Shown: positions 1-6,850 of the stretch, in pieces
Position numbering within the stretch: position 1 is the stretch's first letter
Layout: each line of letters opens with the position of its first letter
Origin: Chloroflexota bacterium
GTDB taxonomy: Bacteria; Chloroflexota; UBA5177; JANWHV01
Assembly (NCBI GenBank): GCA_025924845.1
Contig: JAICHN010000105.1
Coordinates: 1-12,637, forward strand
Length of the DNA: 12,637 bases
Reading direction: 5' to 3'
Notes under the pieces: model-generated
Told to the model about the DNA's origin: nothing
The model's database searches: none
Seen by the model: the letters and a program-made list of their open reading frames with translations, nothing else
Made by a program: the position numbers and the translations under genes

Positions 1-73
1 GCGGGCCGCGCGGGCCGGCCCCCCGCGCCCCCCCCGCCGGCGCCCCACCGCGCGGGCCGGCCCCCCCGCGCCC
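1..73. repeat. G/C-only low-complexity direct repeat at the window edge
   Basis: The first 73 bases contain a single non-G/C base (the A at 47). A unit of about 25 bases occurs twice, at 6-30 and 48-73, with a 42-base offset; the copies differ only in the length of one C run (six versus seven). Composition changes abruptly to ordinary mixed sequence at about 74. This may be a genuine GC-rich tandem repeat, but its position at the very edge and the C-run length difference also fit an assembly or sequencing artefact. Confidence 0.7.
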
Positions 74-74
74 G

Positions 75-160
75 TAAGCAGATGGTCATCACTCCTTCGT
101 GGTCTGCCGCCAGAGGCACCAGGGCCGAAAAACCGTGCCAAACGGCTGACCACCTGCTTA
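75..160. repeat. 14-bp inverted repeat upstream of xylB
   Basis: TAAGCAGATGGTCA (75-88) is repeated in inverted form as TGACCACCTGCTTA (147-160), with one mismatch over 14 bases and a 58-base interval. On the minus strand the mismatch would be a G-U pair in RNA. The interval holds a minor TGCC/GGCA hairpin near 105-118. The arms could be the base of an RNA structure or relic terminal repeats of a small mobile element. No transposase lies nearby and there is no visible target duplication. The remaining sequence up to 289 shows no gene and no promoter I would defend. Confidence 0.5.
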
Positions 161-289
161 GAACAAGCGATCGTCCGCGGTTCACGATACACCAATGCGT
201 TACTTAGTAGCCTGTCCATCGAGCCGATTCATTTGGTACCGTACCTTCGCGAGGGCGTGACTACCTGCACGGAGCGGGGGAGGAGAGGC

Positions 290-1819
290 GTGGCATTCTT
301 GGGGCTGGATCTCGGCACGACCGGCGTGCGCGCGCTATTGATCGACGACGCCGGCGCGCCGCTGGGCGCCGCCACGGCGGAACACCCGCTGCATAGCCCG
401 GCGCCGGGCTGGATGGAGCAGAATCCCGAGGATTGGTGGCGGGCCACCGGTTTAGCCGTGCAGGCGGCGCTACGCGACGCACATCTGGCGGGCGAGGCGG
501 TACGGGCGATAGCGGTGTCCGGGCAGATGCACGGGGCCACCCTGCTTGATGCCTCCGGCGCGGTGGTTCGTCCTTGCATCCTCTGGAACGACCAACGAAG
601 CGTGGCCCAATGCGCCGAAATCATGGAGCGGGTGGGCACGGAACGTATGCTTTCCATCACCGGCAATGTGGCCCTGGCCGGCTTCACCGCCCCCAAGCTG
701 CTCTGGGTACGCGAGTACGAGCCTGCGCATTGGGCAAAGGTAGCGAAGGTGCTGCTCCCCCGCGATTACCTGAATTACCGTCTGACGGGCGCCCTGGCGA
801 GTGAACCCTCCGATGCCGCCGGCACCCTCCTGTTCGACGTACGCGCGCGCCGCTGGTCGGACGAGGTGCTGCATGACCTGGAACTCGACTGGGAGCTTTT
901 GCCTCCCATCGTCCCCTCGGCCGGAGTAATGGGTGTGCTCACCGCCGAAGCGGCAAACGCTCTCGGTCTCCAGGAGGGTGTGCCGGTAATGGGGGGCGGG
1001 GCCGACAATGCCTGTGCCGCCGCCGGCAATGGCGTGCTGGAGCCGGGCCAGATCCTCTGCAGCATCGGCACCTCAGGCACGGTGGTGGCGCCGGTGGGGT
1101 TGGAGGTTGGGACACCGGGCCACAATGTTCACCTCTTCTCGCATGTCTCGCCTCGCGTGAACTATCTGATGGGTGTCGTGCTTTCGGCCGGAGGGGCGCT
1201 CCGCTGGTTCCGCGACACCTGTGCGCCGGAGTTGACGACGGCGGCGCGGGCCGGTGGGCCGGATCCGTATGAGGTGCTCACCGCCGAAGCGGCGGCTACG
1301 CCCCCCGGCGCGGAAGGACTGCTGTTCCTCCCCTACCTGACCGGCGAGCGGACCCCGCACGGCAGTGCCCTGGCGCGCGGTGTATTCTTTGGGCTCAGTC
1401 CCCGCCATGGACGCGGTCACCTGACCCGCGCCGTGATCGAAGGGGTGAGCTTCGCGCTCGGCCAGTCGCTCACGCTGCTTCGGGGCGCGGGAGTCGATGC
1501 CGAGGAAGTGCGCCTAACCGGAGGCGGCGCGCGAAGTCCGTTCTGGCGGCAGGTATTGGCCGATGTGTTCGAGTGCCCTCTGGTCATTCAGGCGCACGAT
1601 GAGGGACCCGCATACGGGGCGGCCCTGCTCGCCGCCGTGGGGGCGGGCGCCTTTCCCGATATTGAGACGGCCGGACTGTTGGCGAGGCCAAGCGGCAGGG
1701 TCGAGCCCGATCCTAAAGCCGCCGCCGTCTACCGACGGTCGGCGGCGCTGTATGCCGACCTTTACCAAGCGGTCGAACCGCTGTACGGTCGCCTTGCCGC
1801 CGACGGTGGGGCTACGTAG
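290..1819 (+). CDS. xylB: Xylulokinase (FGGY family carbohydrate kinase)
   Basis: This gene encodes a 509-residue cytoplasmic kinase expected to phosphorylate D-xylulose with ATP, feeding xylose carbon into the pentose phosphate pathway. Features seen, in order: the N-terminal phosphate-binding strand LGLDLGTTGVRALL (residues 4-17, with Asp7 in the family's metal-binding position), the XylB signature SGQMHGATLLD (77-87), RPCILWNDQR, LLPRDYLNYRLTG, GGGADNA with the predicted catalytic Asp239, GTSGT in the second domain, GERTPH (352-357) and GGGARSP (411-417). E. coli XylB is slightly shorter (484 residues) with the same order. I chose the GTG at 290 because a purine-rich GGGGGAGGAGAGG precedes it and translation begins just before the DLGTT strand. 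A TTG at 233 would add 19 residues with no homology and no ribosome-binding site. No xylose isomerase or sugar transporter is visible, though the gene lies close to the window edge. Confidence 0.93.
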   Translation: MAFLGLDLGTTGVRALLIDDAGAPLGAATAEHPLHSPAPGWMEQNPEDWWRATGLAVQAALRDAHLAGEAVRAIAVSGQMHGATLLDASGAVVRPCILWNDQRSVAQCAEIMERVGTERMLSITGNVALAGFTAPKLLWVREYEPAHWAKVAKVLLPRDYLNYRLTGALASEPSDAAGTLLFDVRARRWSDEVLHDLELDWELLPPIVPSAGVMGVLTAEAANALGLQEGVPVMGGGADNACAAAGNGVLEPGQILCSIGTSGTVVAPVGLEVGTPGHNVHLFSHVSPRVNYLMGVVLSAGGALRWFRDTCAPELTTAARAGGPDPYEVLTAEAAATPPGAEGLLFLPYLTGERTPHGSALARGVFFGLSPRHGRGHLTRAVIEGVSFALGQSLTLLRGAGVDAEEVRLTGGGARSPFWRQVLADVFECPLVIQAHDEGPAYGAALLAAVGAGAFPDIETAGLLARPSGRVEPDPKAAAVYRRSAALYADLYQAVEPLYGRLAADGGAT

Positions 1820-1928
1820 TGTCGGGTAGGGGCATGGTCTGCCCAGCCGAAGCCGCCCTCTGTGTCATCCGTACCATCTGTTCATCTGTGCTTCAGGACG
1901 CCGCGCCGAAACTCCAGGAGGTATATGC

Positions 1929-2522
1929 ATGACCAATAGTCAGCCGGCGGAGCGCGAACGCCAGGTGCTCTGGCAGCCCTGGAACGATCTGGGGATGGAG
2001 CACCTCTATCTGCACGAGGACGCCGAGGGCGTTCACGCCGATGGCCTCTCCATCCTTCATGAAGGCGATGCGGTGATTCGCCTCCGCTACCAGATTCGGT
2101 GCACGGCGAGTTATGGGGTGAGGGAGGCTCGCGTGGTCCTCCTAGAGCCCGAGGAACGCTCGGTCATTCTCCAGGCGCACGCGGACGGCACCTGGACGGC
2201 CGGCGACGGTCGGTCGTTGCCCGCCCTGGAGGGCTGCATCGACATCGATATCAATGCCTCACCATTCACCAACACGCTGCCGATTCGCCGCCTGCGCCTG
2301 GCGCCGGGCCAATCGGCCGAGCTTCTGGTGGCCTACATCACCGTGCCTGCGCTCGAAGTCTACCCCGCCCCTCAGCGCTACACCTGTCTGAGCGTCGAGC
2401 GCGATCAGAGCGTATACCGCTACGAGGGACTCGGCACAAACTTTAGAGCGGAGGTACGGGTAGATATGGACGGATTGGTCGTGGAATACCCCGAGCTCTG
2501 CCGGCGCCTGTGGTCGCGCTAG
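1929..2522 (+). CDS. Putative glycolipid-binding family protein (PF06475-like)
   Basis: This is a 197-residue soluble protein without signal peptide or membrane segment. The pattern fits the 'putative glycolipid-binding' family (PF06475, formerly DUF1089), known from a Pseudomonas aeruginosa structure and otherwise poorly characterised. Family-like elements seen: EHLYL near the N-terminus followed by a GLSIL strand, a central DIDINASPFTNTLPIRRL block (Asp-rich turn, then T-x-PIRRL), the QRYTCL strand, YRYEG, and a C-terminal VDMDGLVVEYPELCRRL. The ATG at 1929 sits seven bases after AGGAGG (1916-1921), a strong ribosome-binding site; an overlapping ATG at 1925 is out of frame. It follows xylB on the same strand after 109 bases and may be co-transcribed with it. 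Its 3' end converges on the aminotransferase gene with 26 bases between. The family assignment is from recalled motifs; no substrate can be inferred. Confidence 0.75.
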   Translation: MTNSQPAERERQVLWQPWNDLGMEHLYLHEDAEGVHADGLSILHEGDAVIRLRYQIRCTASYGVREARVVLLEPEERSVILQAHADGTWTAGDGRSLPALEGCIDIDINASPFTNTLPIRRLRLAPGQSAELLVAYITVPALEVYPAPQRYTCLSVERDQSVYRYEGLGTNFRAEVRVDMDGLVVEYPELCRRLWSR

Positions 2523-2548
2523 GGCGAGGCGCCGGCCCGAGTGAGAGT

Positions 2549-3736
2549 CTATCCCTTGATGCTGCTCAGAGCTTCAACCAACTGATCGAGTTCGTCGTGC
2601 GAGGTAAAATACGGCGTGGCGATCCGAATGCCGTTCTTTTCGCCGACCAGGCGGGTAATGATCCGCTGGTCCCAGAGGGTCTTCTGGAGTACCGCGGCGT
2701 CGGTTCCCTCGATCGTAAAACTGGTAATGGCGGAGGAGAGTTCCCAGGCGTCGGGAGTGAGCACCGTCAGCCCACGAACCTCGCGCAAGTTACCGCGAAG
2801 ATAAGCGGCAAGCGCGCGCTCGCGCGCCTCTATCCACGCCCAACCTAAGTTATCCAGCCACTCCACGGCATCAGCCAGCACGGCAACCACGGCCAGATTC
2901 TGGGTGGCGGATTCAAACAGATGCGGCGCGTCGCGATGATTGAGCATATCGGCGATCCCATCGCCATGTTCCTCGATTCCTCCCGCCATGTACGGCGGGG
3001 TCAGGTGCGCGCACGCTGCTTCACTCGCGACCAGAATGCCCGAGCCCTTGGGACCGCCCAGCCATTTGTGCCCATTGCTCACATAGAAGTCGCAGCCGAT
3101 AGCGGGCACATCCACCAGCCACTGTCCCACTTCCTGGGTACCATCGATCAGAGTCAGGATAGGCCGATCACGACCGGCCTGGTTCAGCCGCTGGGCCAGC
3201 GCGCATATACCGGGACCGGGCACCCGGATGCCGGTCATCGAACTGACGTGGCTGCAGGCAATCAAGCGGGTGCGAGGAGTAATCCGCTCCTCAAGATTAC
3301 GCAGGGTGACCGCGGGATCGGGATCGATGCTGAAGGTCTGGGTGGTAAATAACCCCCGGCGTTCGCCATATTGCCAGGGCAAATAGACGGCGGGATGCTC
3401 CTGATCGGAGATAATTACTTCGTCGCCGGGTTGCCAGGTCAAGCTGCCGAAGACATAGTTGATGCCGTCGGTCGCGTTGCGGCTGAATGCGACCCAGTTC
3501 GGTGGGACATTCAGGATGCGGGCGATAGCGGGGCGCGCCCTGGCGTACAGCGGCAGGTCCTGGTCTTGATAGCGTTGATGGCCGTAGCGCGCGGTCAGCG
3601 AAACCATGTCCAGGTAGCGATCGAGTACGGGCTGCGGGGTCAGTCCGTGGGTCGCCACGTTGAGATAGACCATATCATTCAGGGAAGGGAAAGCCCGCCG
3701 TACCTCATCTATTCGGGTAGTTTCTGCTGCCGGCAT
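2549..3736 (-). CDS. Class V aminotransferase (PLP-dependent, cysteine desulfurase/isopenicillin N epimerase-like fold)
   Basis: This 395-residue fold-type I PLP enzyme is expected to act on an amino-acid-like substrate as a transaminase, lyase, desulfurase or epimerase. Seen: YLNVATHG at the substrate-entry strand (24-31), SRNATDGIN as the phosphate-binding loop (85-93), DQEHPA (111-116), CSHVSSMTG (161-169), LIDGTQEVG with Asp198 for the pyridine nitrogen, SNGHKWLGGPKGSG with the Schiff-base Lys224, and FESATQN (274-280). There is no conserved Cys loop of the kind that would make it a clear IscS/SufS desulfurase. The ATG at 3736 has GAGG five bases upstream. It is the last gene of the minus-strand transporter cluster, 160 bases after the binding-protein stop, with a stem-loop between. 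That context suggests it processes the imported compound or a product of it. Exact reaction unknown. Confidence 0.88.
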   Translation of the reverse strand: MPAAETTRIDEVRRAFPSLNDMVYLNVATHGLTPQPVLDRYLDMVSLTARYGHQRYQDQDLPLYARARPAIARILNVPPNWVAFSRNATDGINYVFGSLTWQPGDEVIISDQEHPAVYLPWQYGERRGLFTTQTFSIDPDPAVTLRNLEERITPRTRLIACSHVSSMTGIRVPGPGICALAQRLNQAGRDRPILTLIDGTQEVGQWLVDVPAIGCDFYVSNGHKWLGGPKGSGILVASEAACAHLTPPYMAGGIEEHGDGIADMLNHRDAPHLFESATQNLAVVAVLADAVEWLDNLGWAWIEARERALAAYLRGNLREVRGLTVLTPDAWELSSAITSFTIEGTDAAVLQKTLWDQRIITRLVGEKNGIRIATPYFTSHDELDQLVEALSSIKG

Positions 3737-3817
3737 TGATACCTCGTCATTTCACGGCAATCTTGTCGTCTCGCAGGGCTCTACTCAGCCAAGGATACAG
3801 GATCGATTGGAGTGGCC

Positions 3818-3856
3818 GGCCTACATGGGGTCGAGGTTCGCAACCCCACGTAGGCC
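3818..3856 (-). terminator. Strong stem-loop between the binding-protein and aminotransferase genes
   Basis: GGCCTACATGGGGT (3818-3831) pairs with ACCCCACGTAGGCC (3843-3856): 14 positions with one mismatch, which becomes a G-U pair in the minus-strand transcript. The loop is 11 bases. The structure begins about 40 bases downstream of the binding-protein stop codon. No U-run follows it, so it is a poor intrinsic terminator. It more likely acts as an mRNA 3'-end stabiliser or partial terminator, the usual arrangement that lets a binding protein be made in excess over its operon partners. That role is inferred. Confidence 0.6.
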
Positions 3857-3896
3857 GAGCCGAAAAGGCGGAGGCCGGATCGCCTCGGGATGCGGC

Positions 3897-5519
3897 TTAC
3901 TTCTTGAGGTACGTGTTCAGCATCCAGTCGTCCGTCTGCTGGGGAAGCGTGTAGGGATTGGCAAGTTTGGCGTTAGCGAGGTATGTCTGCACCGGGACGT
4001 ACAGGAACGAAGCGGGCACCTGCGCGGCCATGAGCTTCTGGGCCTTCTCATAGAGCGCCGACCGCTTCGCCGCGTCGAACGAGTGATCCGCTGCCGCGAC
4101 CGTCTTGTCATACTGCTTGTTGGACCAGGCATGGCGGCCACCGGTGACGAAGAGGTCCATGAAATCGCTTGCGTCCACATAGTCGTAGTTGTAGCCGACC
4201 ATGTACAACGGATCTACGTGCTTATTGAGGTTGGCCGTGAACGTCTTCTGGTCGATTACCTTGACGTTGAGACTGATCCCCAGGTTGGTTTTGAGCTGGG
4301 ACTGGATAAACTCAGCGGCGGGCTGGGTCGTGGTGATCTCGCCACTTGAATTGCGCAGATAAATCGTGATTGACGGAAAGCCCTTGCCGCCCGGATAGCC
4401 GGCCGCGGCCAGCAGTCCCTGGGCTTTCTTCACGTCGTAGGGCACGGTGATCGACTTGTCGAATCCGGGGAAGCCGGGCATGAGTAGCGTATAGTTCGGA
4501 AGGGAAACACCCTTGAGCACGTTGCTGGTCAAGCTTTGCCGATCGATGGCGAAATCAAACGCCTGCCGCACCCGAAGGTCGCTGAACGGCTTCGTGAACG
4601 TGTTATAAGTGAGGTACCACGAGTCATACGTGCTTGCCTTCACGAGCTGGTTGGCCGGGTACGTATGTTGGGCGACGGCAAGCTGTCCAGGATCCAAGGC
4701 AGGCGTATAAGTGATCTGCCCGGTCTTGAACTGTGCCAAATAATCGCCGCCGGGAATTTTCCAGATGATCTTACTATAGGGCGCCTTGCGCACTCCATGA
4801 TAGGTTGGGTTCCGTACCAGGGTCAAGGCGACACCCGGCTGCCAGCTCTGCACTTCGTAGGGGCCGCTGAACACCATGTCTTTCACATTGGGCGCCGTGG
4901 CCCAGTTGTTTCCCACCTTGTTGATCACGTGCGCCGGTTCAGCCCACGTATAGACCATGGCGGCCGGCAAGTAGGAGCGGGGCGCGTCCGTGGTAATGGT
5001 CAGCGTATAGGGGTCCGGATTTCCCACGCCCAGGGCAGTAACCGGCATCTTGCCCGAGTTTACCGCGGCCCAGTTTTTGATCCCCTGTACCGTCTCGGTC
5101 CAGTACGTGAAGTCATAGGCAGTCTTGGGCAATGCCTGATTCCGTAAGGCGTTCGCGAAATCCAACGAGGTAAGCGGGGTGCCGTCGGTCCACACCATAC
5201 CGTGGCGGATATGGAAAGTCCAGGTCAACTTGTCTTTGGAGACGGACCAACTGGTGGCGGCCACCGGATTGAGTTTGTTTTTGACGGGATCATACACCAC
5301 CAGGGGATCCTGGATCAGGTCGGTGCCGTCTTGCCGGTTATAGATCGTTAAGTCCTCGTCCAGGTAGGGGCCTTCCTGGGATCCGCCAGGAATGGTAAGC
5401 ACCTGCTGCGCATCCGGCGCCGCGTCTGCCGGCAACCCGGAAGCGGCTCCGGCGTATTGCCAGGGCACCACCATGGCCAGCAGGGCCGGAGCTAGAAAGA
5501 TGCCGAGCTTCTTCTTCAC
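3897..5519 (-). CDS. ABC transporter substrate-binding protein, family 5 (peptide/nickel type)
   Basis: This is a 540-residue extracytoplasmic solute-binding protein of the oligopeptide/dipeptide/nickel class (SBP family 5). It has a classical secretion signal: MKKKLG, a hydrophobic stretch to about residue 22, then AGAAS with likely signal peptidase I cleavage near residues 25-26. Family landmarks: a SWSVSKDKLTWTFHIRHG stretch followed by WTDGTPLTSLDF, SGPYEVQSW, LVRNPTYHG, RVRQAFDFAIDRQ and a C-terminal VPVQTYLANAKL. There is no lipobox, and the protein contains no cysteine. The start codon is GTG at 5519-5517, preceded by AAAGGA about eight bases upstream. It is transcribed in the same direction as the two permeases but is separated from them by 372 bases holding a palindrome mosaic, so it may have its own promoter. 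Ligand class cannot be narrowed from the sequence. Confidence 0.92.
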   Translation of the reverse strand: MKKKLGIFLAPALLAMVVPWQYAGAASGLPADAAPDAQQVLTIPGGSQEGPYLDEDLTIYNRQDGTDLIQDPLVVYDPVKNKLNPVAATSWSVSKDKLTWTFHIRHGMVWTDGTPLTSLDFANALRNQALPKTAYDFTYWTETVQGIKNWAAVNSGKMPVTALGVGNPDPYTLTITTDAPRSYLPAAMVYTWAEPAHVINKVGNNWATAPNVKDMVFSGPYEVQSWQPGVALTLVRNPTYHGVRKAPYSKIIWKIPGGDYLAQFKTGQITYTPALDPGQLAVAQHTYPANQLVKASTYDSWYLTYNTFTKPFSDLRVRQAFDFAIDRQSLTSNVLKGVSLPNYTLLMPGFPGFDKSITVPYDVKKAQGLLAAAGYPGGKGFPSITIYLRNSSGEITTTQPAAEFIQSQLKTNLGISLNVKVIDQKTFTANLNKHVDPLYMVGYNYDYVDASDFMDLFVTGGRHAWSNKQYDKTVAAADHSFDAAKRSALYEKAQKLMAAQVPASFLYVPVQTYLANAKLANPYTLPQQTDDWMLNTYLKK

Positions 5520-5891
5520 GTTGTGTTCCTTTCACGTCGCGTCACGTTGGGACAGTTGAGCGACCTCACTCAGTTGGGTTGGGCGCCCATTTTAAGACCC
5601 TGGCTCAACTGTGCCTGGCGGAAGATCCTGACACCAAAGTGTCATGGCAAGCTTCGTTGCGACTAAAGTCGCGGTGTGTTCGGACCACGCATCCCCACTT
5701 TAGTGGGCGTTACCTTTCCATGACACTTTAATGTCAGGATCGGCCAGATAGATCCTCCTATCTCACACCCACCATTTCAGTGTTGAGATCAGTGCAAGGA
5801 TGGTTGATTCACCGGCAGTCGTTCGCCCAGGTCGGTAGCTTTATCACCCCCTTTCCAATGCCCTCGTTCCGCCTGGATCGAACGGATGCGG
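5520..5891. other. Non-coding interval inside the transporter cluster, rich in inverted repeats
   Basis: No gene is seen in this 372-base interval. Beside the palindrome mosaic annotated separately, it holds a 9-bp inverted repeat ACAGTTGAG/CTCAACTGT (5552-5560 and 5604-5612) enclosing the perfect palindrome TGGGCGCCCA (5580-5589). This lies just upstream of the binding-protein ribosome-binding site and is a candidate operator or leader structure. Further up are two overlapping hairpins: AGATAG/CTATCT (5746-5751 and 5758-5763), and ATCTCACAC paired with GTGTTGAGAT with one bulge (about 5760-5789). They share bases and could be alternative folds. ATGCGGTT is duplicated in tandem at 5886-5901, across the permease stop codon. 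I could not identify a convincing promoter for the binding-protein gene. Confidence 0.45.
5624..5741. repeat. Mosaic of four related palindromes (MITE/BIME-like element)
   Basis: Outer arms at 5624-5647 and 5718-5741 are inverted repeats of 24 bases with two adjacent mismatches. Each arm is itself palindromic: TGACAC-CAAA-GTGTCA on the left and TGACA-CTTTAA-TGTCA on the right. Two more palindromes lie between them: GCGACT-AA-AGTCGC (5659-5672) and CCCACT-TT-AGTGGG (5694-5707). All four are variants of one pattern with an AAAGT core; the first two read AAAGT and the last two ACTTT, giving an inward-facing arrangement. Such short palindromes resemble REP sequences mobilised by REP-associated tyrosine (IS200/IS605-like) transposases, or a miniature inverted-repeat element. 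No transposase is encoded nearby, and no obvious target-site duplication flanks it. Confidence 0.65.
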
Positions 5892-6821
5892 TTATGCGGT
5901 TGGATCAAGGGCATCACGGAGCCCGTCACCAACAAACGACAGACTGAGCACGGTAATAGTCAACATCAACACCGGGAAGAGCTCCAGGAACCAGTAGTAG
6001 TCCGCATACGACAACCCCTCGCTGATCATGCTGCCCCAACTCGGCGTCGGCGGGTTCACCCCCGCACCCAAGAGGCTCAGGCCGGCCTCTACCGCGATGG
6101 CAGCGGGAATGGTGAGTGAGAAGGCAACCAGCATCGGACCCAGGGCATTGGGCAGCAGATGCCGAAAAATAATGCGAAATTGCCCCACCCCCTGGGCCCG
6201 GGCCGCCGTTACGTACTCCTCCTCACGCATAGTCAGCACGTCGGCGCGCACCAAGCGGCACATACCCATCCAACTGGTAAAGCTGATAATCAGGATCAAT
6301 TCGATCACCCCGCCCCCGGTGAGCGTGGACAGCAGAATAGCAATCAGCAACGGCGGGACAATCTGGAACACTTCCAACACGCGCGAAATGATCCAGTCGG
6401 TTTGGCGACCGTAGAAGCCGGCCAGGGCGCCGAGGGGGATACCGATCAGGGCGCTGATAATCGCGGCGCCAAAGCCGATGGACAGGGAAATCCGGATCGC
6501 ATAGACGTTGCGGCTGAAGAAGTCTCGGCCCACGGCATCGACGCCGAACCAGTGGGCGCCGGAGGGGAAGGCATAGGTGTTCGCCACGAAGCGCGTATCA
6601 TCGTAACTGGCCGGCGTGATCAGCGGCGCCACTATTCCCGCCACCAGCAGCACGACCACGACCGCCAGGCCGACCAGGGCCAGGCGGTTTGCCGCGAAGC
6701 GCCGCATCCCGCGCCGCCAACCGGATACCATCGGTCCCAGTAAGGCATCACCGGCATCCTGCCGCTCCGCGGCCGACGGCGCGGGACGCCCGACCTCTAC
6801 AACGCCGGCGCTTTGTTTCAT
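5892..6821 (-). CDS. ABC transporter permease, DppC/OppC type
   Basis: This 309-residue inner-membrane permease is the C-type subunit of a peptide/nickel ABC importer. It has a cytoplasmic N-terminal tail of about 45 residues, a first membrane segment at about 47-69, a VDAVGRDFFSR segment (94-104) typical of this subunit, and hydrophobic segments at about 111-137, 151-187, 226-250 and 280-300. The EAA loop that docks on the ATPase reads EYVTAARAQG...HLLPN (202-225). The C-terminal FVGDGLRDALDPT is characteristic of DppC. The ATG at 6819-6821 follows GGGAG closely; a second ATG four bases upstream is out of frame. The gene starts 29 bases after the other permease's stop, so the two are surely co-transcribed. 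Substrate is not predictable, so no dpp symbol is assigned. Confidence 0.93.
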   Translation of the reverse strand: MKQSAGVVEVGRPAPSAAERQDAGDALLGPMVSGWRRGMRRFAANRLALVGLAVVVVLLVAGIVAPLITPASYDDTRFVANTYAFPSGAHWFGVDAVGRDFFSRNVYAIRISLSIGFGAAIISALIGIPLGALAGFYGRQTDWIISRVLEVFQIVPPLLIAILLSTLTGGGVIELILIISFTSWMGMCRLVRADVLTMREEEYVTAARAQGVGQFRIIFRHLLPNALGPMLVAFSLTIPAAIAVEAGLSLLGAGVNPPTPSWGSMISEGLSYADYYWFLELFPVLMLTITVLSLSFVGDGLRDALDPTA

Positions 6822-6850
6822 CCATCTCTCCCAAGAAAGTACCGCATCGA

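Noticed and set aside
233..289. TTG-initiated 19-residue extension of xylulokinase
   Set aside because: There is no ribosome-binding site before it and it adds residues before a strand that normally opens the protein. The GTG at 290 has a strong purine-rich site.
3807..5147. Open frames on the + strand opposite the binding-protein gene (180 and 203 residues)
   Set aside because: They are antisense to an unambiguous substrate-binding protein gene and show no domain pattern.
5624..5741. CRISPR array or intrinsic terminator reading of the repeat cluster
   Set aside because: The units are inverted rather than direct, spacing is irregular, only four imperfect copies exist, and no T-run follows any hairpin.
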